This document shows positions 5,918 through 13,714 of a stretch of 15,629 nt of DNA, one piece after another. The position numbers were made by a program, and so were the translations under genes. Position 1 is the first letter of the stretch; each line of letters opens with the position of its first letter. This stretch comes from Oscillospiraceae bacterium (GTDB lineage: Bacteria > Bacillota > Clostridia > Oscillospirales > Oscillospiraceae). Where the stretch lies: positions 1-15,629 of the forward strand of contig JAIRRO010000027.1 in the NCBI GenBank assembly GCA_031255955.1, read 5' to 3'. The notes beneath the pieces are model-generated. The model did not search any database. It was not told where the DNA came from and saw nothing but the letters and a program-made list of their open reading frames with translations.

Positions 5918-7714
5918 CTACGCGGCATCGGCAAGCCCCGTTTCGCCGCTTGTTTGAGCGTCCAGCCAAACCTTCAGGTATTTTTCGACGACGTCAAAGG
6001 ACGCCGGTCCTATTTTCAGCATTGCTTCGTGGAACGCCTTCAGCTCAAAGTCGTCGCCCAGCGTGTCCTCCGCGATATCGCGCAGGCGTTGAAATTCCGC
6101 GCTGCCGAATGCGTAGGACATCACATTGCCCGGCTCGGCGGCGCAGGATTTGTACAGCTCGTTCACCACATCGCTGTCCGCAATGCCATAGCCGACGAGG
6201 AACGTCGACAGCTCATCCTTGCCCCAGCCGTGATAATTGACGCCGATGTCCGCCTTCGCCATCACCAGATAATTGATGGCTTGGCTGGCATACATCATCC
6301 CGGCTGCCGCCTCGGAAAGGTCGCTGTAATAATAGGACTGCTTTTCCACGCTGACAGCCCAGCCCTCGGAATATCCCGTGAAGTTGAGCGCGCTTCTTAC
6401 GGGGTCGGGAGATGTCTGCTTATAATAATTTCGCTGATACATATGCCCGGGGAAGCCTTCGTGCGCCAGCACGGTGAATAGCGAGGTTCCCGTCTCCGCG
6501 CCGGGATTTATGTATATTTTGTTTTCCTTTTCGTCGTCGATGCGCGGGACAAGATAAAACGCGGGCGATAAATGCTCGGACAGCGATTCATCCACATAGT
6601 TGACGCTGAATTCCACATCGTGCGAAAGTGCGGGATAATCGCGCAGCATGGCATCCTTCAAATACAGCAGCATTTCGCGCGGGTCGTCACTTGCGGTGAA
6701 TGGGTTCATAATGTCCTCACTGAGAACATCGTCCCCGCCGGAGAACATCGCGGCGTACATATCGTTTATCGCGTCCTCCATCGCGGCGTCGATTTCCTTG
6801 TCAATCTCCGCGATGCTTTTGGGCGTACCCACGTTGTTCCGGACAAGATACTCATAGTATTCCTCGCCCAGCGGATAGTTCCCCAGCCCGCCCGACGGCG
6901 CGCCTGTGTCCCGCAGCTCGCCCAGCATCGTTATCAGGGATTCATACGCCGGTATCACGCTGCCCAGCACCGCGTCGCGGTTTTTTGTTTTGTACGCGGT
7001 CTTTTCCTCGTCCGTCAGCTCGTCAATTCCGTCGATGAAGCTCTCAAAATGCGTAATCAGCAGGTTTGTTTCGGGGGAGGCTATAAAATCCTCGCACTGC
7101 GATATGATGTCGTCGCACGTCTCGCGCGACATAAACAGCCCCTTTTCGGATTTTTCGTGCTCATACGTCTCTATCTGTCCGAAATAGCCCGGAATTTCAC
7201 CGAGCAGGGCGATGTATTCGTCAAGATTTTTCGTCCCGTCAAAGTTGTATTCCGCAAGGATAACCGGAAGCTGCGCCTGTATGCCGATTGTCGGGCTAAG
7301 CGCCTCGGCGTAGTATACAAACCGCTCCGCCTTGCCGTCCGCCAGCTCTGTTAAAAGGCTTGAGTCCAGCACGTCATATGTCAGCTGCCTGTCCTCTGTC
7401 AGCTTTTCGCGGTCAAAGGTTTTCAGCTTGTCGTGCGTCTTTTGGGCGTATTCGATTTCCTTTGTGATGGCGTCCGCGCCGAATTCTCCGAGCGTCGCGG
7501 GCGCGTCGGGGAAGGATTTAAGCCCATATGTCTCGCGGTTTGCCACAAGGAAATTCGCCGAGATGGTGTCCCCCTCCGCTACATAGCGGAAAATTTCCGC
7601 CGTGAAGCTGTCAAACGCCTCCTGCGGATCCTGCGCCTTTTCGCAAGCCATCGGCAGCAGCAGCGCTGCCGCAAGCATAACGCACGCGATTGACCTCATA
7701 ATTCTTCTTTTCAT
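5918..7714 (-). CDS. DUF885 family putative metallopeptidase, probably exported
   Basis: This 598-residue protein matches the DUF885 family in length and motifs. HEGFPGH (418-424) is the HExxPGH-type zinc site of the family, and EGW (Glu450) supplies a likely further ligand. Members that have been studied or modelled resemble zinc carboxypeptidases; the substrate here is unknown. The N-terminus (MKRRIM, then a hydrophobic stretch ending LLPMAC) resembles a lipoprotein signal peptide with Cys24 as the lipid site. The residue at -3 is Pro rather than the usual Leu, so a plain signal peptide is possible. AGGTGAGGG upstream of ATG 7714 is the ribosome binding site. The gene lies 48 nt downstream of mtaD on the same strand and is the last gene before the shared terminator, so it is likely the third gene of the metG operon. 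Confidence 0.85.
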   Translation of the reverse strand: MKRRIMRSIACVMLAAALLLPMACEKAQDPQEAFDSFTAEIFRYVAEGDTISANFLVANRETYGLKSFPDAPATLGEFGADAITKEIEYAQKTHDKLKTFDREKLTEDRQLTYDVLDSSLLTELADGKAERFVYYAEALSPTIGIQAQLPVILAEYNFDGTKNLDEYIALLGEIPGYFGQIETYEHEKSEKGLFMSRETCDDIISQCEDFIASPETNLLITHFESFIDGIDELTDEEKTAYKTKNRDAVLGSVIPAYESLITMLGELRDTGAPSGGLGNYPLGEEYYEYLVRNNVGTPKSIAEIDKEIDAAMEDAINDMYAAMFSGGDDVLSEDIMNPFTASDDPREMLLYLKDAMLRDYPALSHDVEFSVNYVDESLSEHLSPAFYLVPRIDDEKENKIYINPGAETGTSLFTVLAHEGFPGHMYQRNYYKQTSPDPVRSALNFTGYSEGWAVSVEKQSYYYSDLSEAAAGMMYASQAINYLVMAKADIGVNYHGWGKDELSTFLVGYGIADSDVVNELYKSCAAEPGNVMSYAFGSAEFQRLRDIAEDTLGDDFELKAFHEAMLKIGPASFDVVEKYLKVWLDAQTSGETGLADAA

Positions 7715-7762
7715 TTTGTTTCCCTCACCTTTCGTTGAAAATATTCGATATTGCCCCGTTTT

Positions 7763-9049
7763 TTACGGCAGCAAGCGGGCGATTCTATGCGCGGCTGCGG
7801 TGGCTTTCTCCACCGCCTCGCGCACGTCAAACGTTTGCACCCTGTTGTCTCTGTAGAGGATTTTTCCGTCCACCACGGTCATCTCCACGTCCCCCGACTG
7901 CGCGGCGTAAACAGCGCCCGTTAAAATATCATGCAGCGGTTGAAGGTGCAGGCTGTCCAGACTCAAAACGGCAAAATCAGCCTTATATCCGGCGTCTATT
8001 ACGCCCGTGTTCTCCCTGCCCTGTGATAGCGCGCCGTTGCGCGCCGCAAGCTGCAGCGTTTCACCGGGCGGGAGGATGGCGCTGTCCTCCGCCACGCCGC
8101 TGTGAATCAGCGCCGCGAGGTGAATTTCTTCAAGCATATTCAAATTATTGTTGCTTGAAGCGCCGTCCGTGCCGAGCGCGACGGCAACGCCCGTTTTTAT
8201 CATCGCGGGAACGGGGGCAATGCCGGAGCCGAGCTTCAAATTGCTGGTCGGGCAGTGCGCCGCGGTGGCTTTATGCCGCGCAAGCAGCGCCATATCCTCC
8301 CCCGTGACGTGTACGCAGTGCGCCGCCGTCACGCGCGATTCAAAAACTCCGCAGTGTTCAAAGTATTGCGTCGGAGTCATATTATGACGCTCCACACATT
8401 CATTATGCTCCTTGCGCGTCTCTGACAGATGAATATGTATGCCCGCGTCGCGGGAGCGCGCGAAGCCAGCCAGCTCTCGCACAAATTCGGGGTGGCTTGT
8501 ATACTCCGCGTGAATTGAGGCGTCCGCGATTATGCGTCCGTCAGCCGCGCCGTTCCAATCGGCGAACAGCTGCTCTGTTTCGTAAAAGCCCTGCGAATCC
8601 CGCAGCGCGCCGCCGTCAAGACTGAGCAGCCCGCGCGATACGTTTGCCTTTATGCCGGAAAGCTCCACCGCGCGGCAAACGCTGCCGCAAAAGCTGTACA
8701 TATCCGTAAACGATGTGACGCCGGAGGTCAGCATTTCGGCAATCCCGACCAGCGAGCCCCAGTAAACATCCTCCTCTGTCATCTCCGCTTCAAACGGGAA
8801 AATGCGCTCATACAGCCACCGGTCCAGCGGCAGCCCCTCCCCGTATCCGCGCAGAAGCGTCATGGGTACGTGGCAGTGCGCGTTCACAAACCCCGGCAGC
8901 ACAAGGCGCGGCTTGCCTTCAATCACCTCGCCGTAATCGCCGACAGGCGCCCGCTCGCCGGTGTATACAATCACGCCGTCGCGGACTGCGATGTCCCCGC
9001 GGTGAACGGCGTTGTCGCTGCCGAGAAAATATACATCCTTAAAAATCAT
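7763..9049 (-). CDS. mtaD: 5-methylthioadenosine/S-adenosylhomocysteine deaminase
   Basis: This 428-residue amidohydrolase of the TRZ/ATZ-MtaD group is predicted to deaminate the adenine ring of S-adenosylhomocysteine and methylthioadenosine, the by-products of SAM use, to inosyl forms. Metal and catalytic residues are in place: NAHCH (His58, His60), HLSET (His207, Glu210), AAHC (His244) and LGTDGASSNN (Asp295). SNLKLGSG (269-276) is typical of this subfamily. Related deaminases with other substrates, such as guanine or hydroxyatrazine analogues, cannot be fully excluded. Its ATG shares one base with the metG stop (TAATG), so translation is probably coupled. GAGG lies about ten bases upstream, inside metG. 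Pairing with MetRS fits a methionine/SAM salvage theme. Confidence 0.85.
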   Translation of the reverse strand: MIFKDVYFLGSDNAVHRGDIAVRDGVIVYTGERAPVGDYGEVIEGKPRLVLPGFVNAHCHVPMTLLRGYGEGLPLDRWLYERIFPFEAEMTEEDVYWGSLVGIAEMLTSGVTSFTDMYSFCGSVCRAVELSGIKANVSRGLLSLDGGALRDSQGFYETEQLFADWNGAADGRIIADASIHAEYTSHPEFVRELAGFARSRDAGIHIHLSETRKEHNECVERHNMTPTQYFEHCGVFESRVTAAHCVHVTGEDMALLARHKATAAHCPTSNLKLGSGIAPVPAMIKTGVAVALGTDGASSNNNLNMLEEIHLAALIHSGVAEDSAILPPGETLQLAARNGALSQGRENTGVIDAGYKADFAVLSLDSLHLQPLHDILTGAVYAAQSGDVEMTVVDGKILYRDNRVQTFDVREAVEKATAAAHRIARLLP

Positions 9050-10638
9050 TACCGCGTCGCCTCGTTTATTATTTCCGCAAGCTCAAGCATTTCGCGATCT
9101 ATATCGATACGAGGGAAAAGCGTTTCCCCCCGTGTGACGTTTTTGTAATCCCCGCCGCCGAAGCTCTGCACGGATTCCCACGTCCGCCGATTTTCCTCCA
9201 CGCCAAGCTGCGTGAGCATCGCCGCAGAGGACTCCGGCATAAACGGAGACAGCAGCACAGCCGTAACACGCACAGACTCCAGCAGGTTGTACAGCACGGC
9301 TGCAAGGCGGGCGGTGTTGGCTTCGTCCCGCGCCAGCGCCCACGGCATTGTCTCGTCTATATATTTGTTCGCGCGCGCGGTGAGGCGGTTTATCTCCGCA
9401 AGCGCGTTGTGAAACGCCAGTTTTTCCATATATGTCTCGTATATCTCCGGCAGCTTTGAGGCGATTTCAATCAGCCCGGAATCAAATTCGCCGCTCTCGC
9501 GCGTGTCGGGTAAGCTGCCGCCGAAATATTTTTCCGCCATCGCGACGGTGCGCGAGACGAGATTGCCGAGGTCGTTTGCAAGGTCAGAGTTTATGCGGGA
9601 CACCAGCAGCTCATTCGTAAAATCGCCGTCCGAGCCGAACGGAAAGCTACGCAGCAGATAATACCTCAGCGCGTCCGCGCCATAGCGGGGCGCCAGTATC
9701 AATGGGTCAATTACACTTTTCCCCTGCGATCTGGATTTGCTGATTTTTTCTCCGCCGAACACCAGCCAACCGTGCCCGAATACTTTTTTCGGCAGCGGCA
9801 GGTCAAGCGCCATCAAAAACGCCGGCCAGATGATGGAGTGAAACCGCACGATTTCTTTTCCGACGATATGCAAATCCGCCGGCCAAAAGCGCATATCGTC
9901 ATAGCGGTCGTTTTCAAACCCCAGCGCCGTCATATAATTAAACAGCGCGTCCACCCAGACATATACGACGTGCCCGGGGTCAAAATCCACCGGGACGCCC
10001 CATGTGATTGTGGTGCGCGACACGCAAAGATCCTCCAGCCCCGGTCTTATGAAATTGTTTATCATCTCATTGACGCGGCTGCGCGGCTCAAGATATCCGC
10101 TCTGGAGCAGCGCCGTCAGCTTTTCGCCGTATTTTGACAGACGGAAAAAATACGCTTCCTCCTCCGCGTGCTTTACCTCGCGCCCGCAGTCCGGGCATTT
10201 GCCGTCCACCAGCTGCGTCTCAGTCCAAAAGGATTCGCACGGGGTGCAATACAGCCCCTTGTAGGTGCCTTTATAAATCTCGTCGCGGTCGTACAGCGCC
10301 TTGAATATCCTTTGAATCGCGGATTTGTGATAATCGTCCGTTGTGCGTATGAAGCGGTCGTTAGAGATATTCATCAGCTTCCACAGCTCGACGATGCCTC
10401 CCTGCCCCTCGACGATTCTGTCCACAAATTCCTGCGGCGTAATTCCTGCGGCGCGGGCGTTTTCCCCTATTTTTACACCGTGCTCGTCCGTACCCGTTAG
10501 GAACATAACATCATACCCCGACATTCGCTTATACCGCGCCATGACGTCCGTCGCCACGGTGCAGTACGCGTTGCCGATATGCAGCTTGCTCGACGGATAA
10601 TAGATGGGGGTCGTGATGTAGAATGTTCCTTTTGACAT
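9049..10638 (-). CDS. metG: Methionyl-tRNA synthetase, short form
   Basis: This cytosolic class I synthetase charges tRNA-Met with methionine. The 529-residue protein has the HIGH-type motif LHIGN (19-23) near the N-terminus and KMSKS-type KISKS (298-302). A four-Cys zinc site is formed by C131-x2-C134 and C148-x2-C151. It ends soon after the anticodon-domain motif LFPRID, with only a short tail. Many Bacillota MetRS run to about 650 residues because of an added C-terminal tRNA-binding domain, which is absent here. The ATG at 10638 is preceded by a perfect AAGGAGG (10650-10656), with an 11-nt gap that is somewhat long. It is the first gene of the operon with mtaD and the DUF885 protein. The predicted 5' leader is only about 30 nt, which leaves no room for a T-box. 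Confidence 0.95.
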   Translation of the reverse strand: MSKGTFYITTPIYYPSSKLHIGNAYCTVATDVMARYKRMSGYDVMFLTGTDEHGVKIGENARAAGITPQEFVDRIVEGQGGIVELWKLMNISNDRFIRTTDDYHKSAIQRIFKALYDRDEIYKGTYKGLYCTPCESFWTETQLVDGKCPDCGREVKHAEEEAYFFRLSKYGEKLTALLQSGYLEPRSRVNEMINNFIRPGLEDLCVSRTTITWGVPVDFDPGHVVYVWVDALFNYMTALGFENDRYDDMRFWPADLHIVGKEIVRFHSIIWPAFLMALDLPLPKKVFGHGWLVFGGEKISKSRSQGKSVIDPLILAPRYGADALRYYLLRSFPFGSDGDFTNELLVSRINSDLANDLGNLVSRTVAMAEKYFGGSLPDTRESGEFDSGLIEIASKLPEIYETYMEKLAFHNALAEINRLTARANKYIDETMPWALARDEANTARLAAVLYNLLESVRVTAVLLSPFMPESSAAMLTQLGVEENRRTWESVQSFGGGDYKNVTRGETLFPRIDIDREMLELAEIINEATR

Positions 10639-10674
10639 TTGCCCGAAAGCCTCCTTAATATAATAACGCTTTTA

Positions 10675-10703
10675 AGTATATCACGCGCACCCCGCGCTGT
10701 CAA
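10675..10703 (-). promoter_or_regulatory. Sigma-A promoter of the metG operon
   Basis: Read on the minus strand, TTGACA (10703-10698), a 17-bp spacer and TATACT (10680-10675) form a near-consensus promoter with a start near 10668. The short leader then carries AAGGAGG before the metG ATG. It faces away from the RNase J promoter about 180 bp away. Confidence 0.8.
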
Positions 10704-10886
10704 TTTTCATTCCCCGCGCTACATGTCCTTTCAGAAATCACCAGGATCGCATGTAATATTCATCGCCGTCCTTCAAGGTAGTGTCAAATGTCAATCCATA
10801 AATTGCGGAGCTTGTAAGCCCGGAAGCCACTTTCGGTCATTGCGCGATAATTCCCGCGCAAGAATATTTTTCGACGCGTTTCCCGA
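10704..10886. other. Spacer between divergent promoters, no gene recognised
   Basis: This stretch separates the metG and RNase J promoters. No reading frame with a ribosome binding site and recognisable product is present on either strand. GCGCG/CGCGC around 10838-10855 is a short dyad with an 8-nt loop, too weak to call an operator. Confidence 0.4.
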
Positions 10887-10915
10887 TTGACAACGCCCGC
10901 TCGATGGTGTATACT
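10887..10915 (+). promoter_or_regulatory. Sigma-A promoter of the RNase J transcript
   Basis: TTGACA (10887-10892), a 17-bp spacer and TATACT (10910-10915) give a near-consensus promoter with a start near 10922. That leaves a leader of about 350 nt before the RNase J start codon, unusually long compared with the other promoters in this window. Confidence 0.75.
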
Positions 10916-10921
10916 GTCCCT

Positions 10922-11269
10922 CGTTGCGTATCGCGGCGGCACGGCTGCCGCGCGGTACAAGCTTGAAATCCGGCGATTATTCGTTGATTTCCGGTGATTT
11001 TCCAATGGCCTTTCCAATGGCATTGTGTACGATGTACTTTATATATTTTACGCCGGCGCGAAGCCGGGGCACGACCACCGGGCATCGGATGTCGTCGGCG
11101 TAATATGGTCGCACGGCGCATTTATTCGCCTTCGCGGCTTGGGTTTTTCGGATATGGCGTGTTCCCTTTCGGCGTCCGGCTTTTGCCTCCGCGCCGGAGC
11201 TTTTATGTGTTTCCGCGAAAACCGCACATACATAACGCAAAATTATTTTTTAAGGAGTTACTTTATTTT
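10922..11269 (+). other. Long 5' leader of the RNase J gene
   Basis: About 350 nt lie between the predicted transcription start and the rnj ATG. Near the 5' end a hairpin GCGGCA (10936-10941) / TGCCGC (10946-10951) with a CGGC loop can form. A direct repeat of TTTCCAATGGC occurs at 10999-11009 and 11011-11021. Further weaker GC-rich stems follow, for example TCCGGC...GCCGGA near 11175-11200. The reading frames here, including the in-frame extension of RNase J back to 10994, have no plausible ribosome binding site. A small RNA or regulatory leader is possible, but I recognise no known class. Confidence 0.4.
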
Positions 11270-12928
11270 ATGGTGGAAAAACTGAAAATCATATCCCTCG
11301 GCGGGCTGAATGAAATCGGAAAAAATATGACGGTGTACGAATACGGCGGCGATATCATTGTTGTGGATGCGGGGCTTGGCTTCCCCGACGACGATATGTA
11401 CGGCGTCGATATCGTCATCCCCGATTTCAGCTATCTCGTGAAAAACGCGAGCCGCATCCGCGGCATCATCCTGACGCATGGTCACGAAGATCACATCGGC
11501 GCCATACCCTTTTTGATGAAGGAGATTCAAGCGCCGATTTATGCGACGCCGCTCACTGCGGGGCTGATCTCCATCAAGCTCGCGGAGCATAACCTGCTTT
11601 CCTCCACAGAGATTGTCACTATGCGCGCGGGGGAATCCGTAAAGCTCGGCGTGTTCAAAATTGAGATGATACACGTAAATCACTCGATACCGGATTCCGT
11701 TTCCCTTGCCATACGGTCGCCCGTCGGCATTATAATTCACACCGGCGACTTCAAGGTGGACACCACGCCCATCTCCGGCGGGATGATTGACCTTGCGCGG
11801 CTCGGCGAGCTCGGCAACCGCGGCGTGCTGGCGTTGCTCGCGGATTCCACAAACGTGGAAAAACCGGGTTATTCCACGTCGGAAAGCAAGGTCGGCGACA
11901 GATTTGACGAGCTGTTTCGCGGCTGCCAGAAGCGCATCCTTGTCACTACGTTCGCTTCAAACGTGCATCGAATTCAGCAGGTCATAAACTGCGCGGCGCG
12001 GTATGGGCGGCGCGTTGCTGTTTCCGGGCGCAGTATGGAAAATATCATGCGCGTATCCACAGAGCTGGGATATATGCGCGTCCCCAGCGGGCTGCTTGCT
12101 GACATCAACCAGATTAAAAACCTGCCGCCGGAGAAGGTTGTAATCGTCACGACGGGCAGTCAGGGCGAAACGATGTCCGCCCTGTATCGTATGGCGTTCT
12201 CAAACCACCGCCAGATTGAAATTAAGCCCGGCGACCGTGTGATAATCTCCGCCTCCGCGGTTCCCGGAAACGAAAATTCCGTTTCGCGCGTTATCGATGA
12301 GCTGTTCCGCCGCGGCGCGGAGGTCATTTACGATAAATATTCCGACCTGCACGTCTCCGGTCACGCCTGCCAGGAGGAGCTTAAAATGATGATCGCCCTG
12401 ACAAAGCCGCGCTTTTTCATTCCGGTTCACGGCGAGCATCGCCATTTATCCACCCACGCAAAGGTGGCGCAGCAGATGGGCATAGACCCAAAGCGCGTCG
12501 TAATCAGCGACATCGGGCACGTTATCGAGATGACGCCTCGCACCGTAGCCTTGAATGGCACGGTGCCGTCCGGGCGCGTACTTGTGGATGGCACGGGCGT
12601 CGGTGAGGTCGGCACAGCCGTGCTGCGCGACAGAAAAAATCTGTCGCAGGACGGTATGCTTGTCGTCATCGTCAACATCTCCAGCGAGGACGGCAGTCTT
12701 GTCTCCCCGCCGGACATCGTCACCAGCGGCTTTGTGTATGTAAAGGAATCGGACGACCTGCTGCGCGAATTAAAAGGCGTCGTCGCGGAAACCGTAAACG
12801 GCTGCGCGCCCCGCCTGCTCTCTGATTTAACCTCCCTGAAATCCACCATCAAAACGGATTTGTCGCAGTACCTTTATAAAAAATCAAAGCGCACGCCGAT
12901 GATTTTCCCCGTCGTGACGGAAATATAA
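11270..12928 (+). CDS. rnj: Ribonuclease J
   Basis: This is a metallo-beta-lactamase/beta-CASP ribonuclease with 5' exonuclease and endonuclease activity in mRNA decay and rRNA maturation. The 552-residue length matches the family (RNase J1 is about 555). It has the zinc motif HGHEDH (His70, His72, Asp74, His75), the beta-lactamase motif HTGDFKVD, and the beta-CASP regions ending in GHACQEELKMM and PVHGEHRHL. The start is ATG 11270: AAGGAG (11252-11257) precedes it and homology begins at VEKLKIISLGG. The 12-nt gap is long, so GTG 11273 is a less likely alternative. I cannot tell J1 from J2, and only one copy is in view. A small ArsC-like gene follows after 28 nt and is probably cotranscribed. 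Confidence 0.95.
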   Translation: MVEKLKIISLGGLNEIGKNMTVYEYGGDIIVVDAGLGFPDDDMYGVDIVIPDFSYLVKNASRIRGIILTHGHEDHIGAIPFLMKEIQAPIYATPLTAGLISIKLAEHNLLSSTEIVTMRAGESVKLGVFKIEMIHVNHSIPDSVSLAIRSPVGIIIHTGDFKVDTTPISGGMIDLARLGELGNRGVLALLADSTNVEKPGYSTSESKVGDRFDELFRGCQKRILVTTFASNVHRIQQVINCAARYGRRVAVSGRSMENIMRVSTELGYMRVPSGLLADINQIKNLPPEKVVIVTTGSQGETMSALYRMAFSNHRQIEIKPGDRVIISASAVPGNENSVSRVIDELFRRGAEVIYDKYSDLHVSGHACQEELKMMIALTKPRFFIPVHGEHRHLSTHAKVAQQMGIDPKRVVISDIGHVIEMTPRTVALNGTVPSGRVLVDGTGVGEVGTAVLRDRKNLSQDGMLVVIVNISSEDGSLVSPPDIVTSGFVYVKESDDLLRELKGVVAETVNGCAPRLLSDLTSLKSTIKTDLSQYLYKKSKRTPMIFPVVTEI

Positions 12929-12956
12929 GCCTCGTCGGACGTCGATACGCAGCGAT

Positions 12957-13289
12957 ATGAACATTCAGATTTTCGGTAAGCCGAAATGCTTTGACACAAA
13001 AAAGGCGGAGCGATTTTTCAAGGAGCGGCGCATTAAATTTCAAGCGATTGATATTTTGCGCTATGGCATCAGCCGCGGCGAATTCGAGAGCGTGAGGGCG
13101 GCGGTGGGTCTTGAAGCCCTGATAAATTATGACGCGCGCGACGCCGAGCTGCTGCGATATCTTGCCCACGATGCGGACAAAGCCGAAAAGCTGCTGGAAA
13201 ATCAGGCGTTTATCAACACGCCAATCGTCCGGAACGGTAAAAAAGCGACGGTGGGCTATCATCCGGAGGTCTGGACAAGCTGGGAATAA
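12957..13289 (+). CDS. ArsC/Spx-like thioredoxin-fold protein
   Basis: This 110-residue protein belongs to the ArsC/Spx/YffB family. An N-terminal thioredoxin-like beta strand is followed by Cys11 in KPKCFDTKKAERFF, and the C-terminal signature NTPIVRNGKKATVGYHPEVW is characteristic. Only one Cys is present (CxxT type, no CxxC), so it is not a Spx-type disulfide switch. Arsenate reduction is possible but not shown; no ars genes are nearby, and a general thiol-redox role is equally likely. The start ATG 12957 lies 28 nt after the RNase J stop with no clear Shine-Dalgarno, which suggests dependence on upstream translation. Confidence 0.8.
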   Translation: MNIQIFGKPKCFDTKKAERFFKERRIKFQAIDILRYGISRGEFESVRAAVGLEALINYDARDAELLRYLAHDADKAEKLLENQAFINTPIVRNGKKATVGYHPEVWTSWE

Positions 13290-13306
13290 GTTTTTTCTTA
13301 ATTCCC
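13282..13306 (+). other. Hairpin at the end of the ArsC-like gene
   Basis: GGGAATAAG (13282-13290, containing the stop codon) can pair with CTTAATTCCC (13297-13306) around a loop of six T, with one bulged base. No U-tract follows, so it is not a standard intrinsic terminator. It may still mark the 3' end of the RNase J transcript, because a new promoter begins 22 nt later. Confidence 0.3.
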
Positions 13307-13327
13307 GTCAAAATCGCAATTTTATTA

Positions 13328-13356
13328 TTGATTTTTAAATTACTTTGTGGTATAAT
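13328..13356 (+). promoter_or_regulatory. Sigma-A promoter of the CopZ-like gene
   Basis: TTGATT (13328-13333), a 17-bp spacer and TATAAT (13351-13356) form a good promoter with a start near 13363, leaving a leader of about 85 nt. The small metal-binding gene can therefore be expressed separately from RNase J. I see no clear metal-regulator operator, although a repressor site could lie in the leader. Confidence 0.75.
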
Positions 13357-13447
13357 TGTCATCGCTGGGTTCGTATTGGCTTCGGGACAGGCTCAGACAC
13401 CGCCACACGCTTGCAATAATTTATATTTTGGAAGGATGCTGCTCATT

Positions 13448-13663
13448 ATGAAAAAGGAAGTCATCGATATCAACGGAATGTTCTGTAAGAAGTGCGTTAA
13501 AACAATCACCAACGCGCTCAAGGACCTCCCGGGAATGAAAAGCGTCAGTGTTCTGCTTGACGACTGTACCGCCACCGTCGAGTATGACCCCGACACGCTT
13601 ACCATCACCGTCATCAGGAAGGCTATCGTGGACGCCGGCTACACCCTGCCAACATATTCGTAA
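13448..13663 (+). CDS. CopZ-like heavy-metal-associated domain protein
   Basis: This 71-residue single HMA domain carries the metal-binding loop GMFCKKC (Cys13, Cys16) after the first strand. The rest follows the ferredoxin-like fold, including VEYDPDTLTITVIRKAIVDAGY. Such proteins carry Cu(I) to P-type ATPases or buffer it in the cytoplasm; no ATPase or CsoR/CopY regulator is in view, so copper is an inference. GGAAGGA (13430-13436) precedes ATG 13448 by 11 nt. The frame stays open back to 13328, but that part contains the promoter. It is convergent with murF. Confidence 0.85.
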   Translation: MKKEVIDINGMFCKKCVKTITNALKDLPGMKSVSVLLDDCTATVEYDPDTLTITVIRKAIVDAGYTLPTYS

Positions 13664-13714
13664 TCGCGAGCTTTCAGTTTTATATTTTCACGGCGCACCG
13701 AACGGAGCGGGCTT

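Noticed and set aside
5812..6481. Plus-strand frames across the terminator and the end of the DUF885 gene
   Set aside because: They run through the strong terminator hairpin and lie antisense to a gene with clear motifs.
10638..10668. T-box or SAM riboswitch ahead of metG
   Set aside because: The predicted leader is only about 30 nt, too short for either.
10994..11269. In-frame upstream extension of RNase J
   Set aside because: No homology and no ribosome binding site; the family N-terminus begins at 11270.
13328..13447. Upstream extension of the CopZ-like protein, resembling a signal peptide
   Set aside because: This segment contains the -35 and -10 hexamers of its promoter; ATG 13448 has a ribosome binding site and the HMA fold starts there.
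13664..13714. Terminator between the CopZ-like gene and murF
   Set aside because: GCACCG/CGGAGC before TTTT has a mismatch and leaves a loop of only two bases, so a stable hairpin is not supported.
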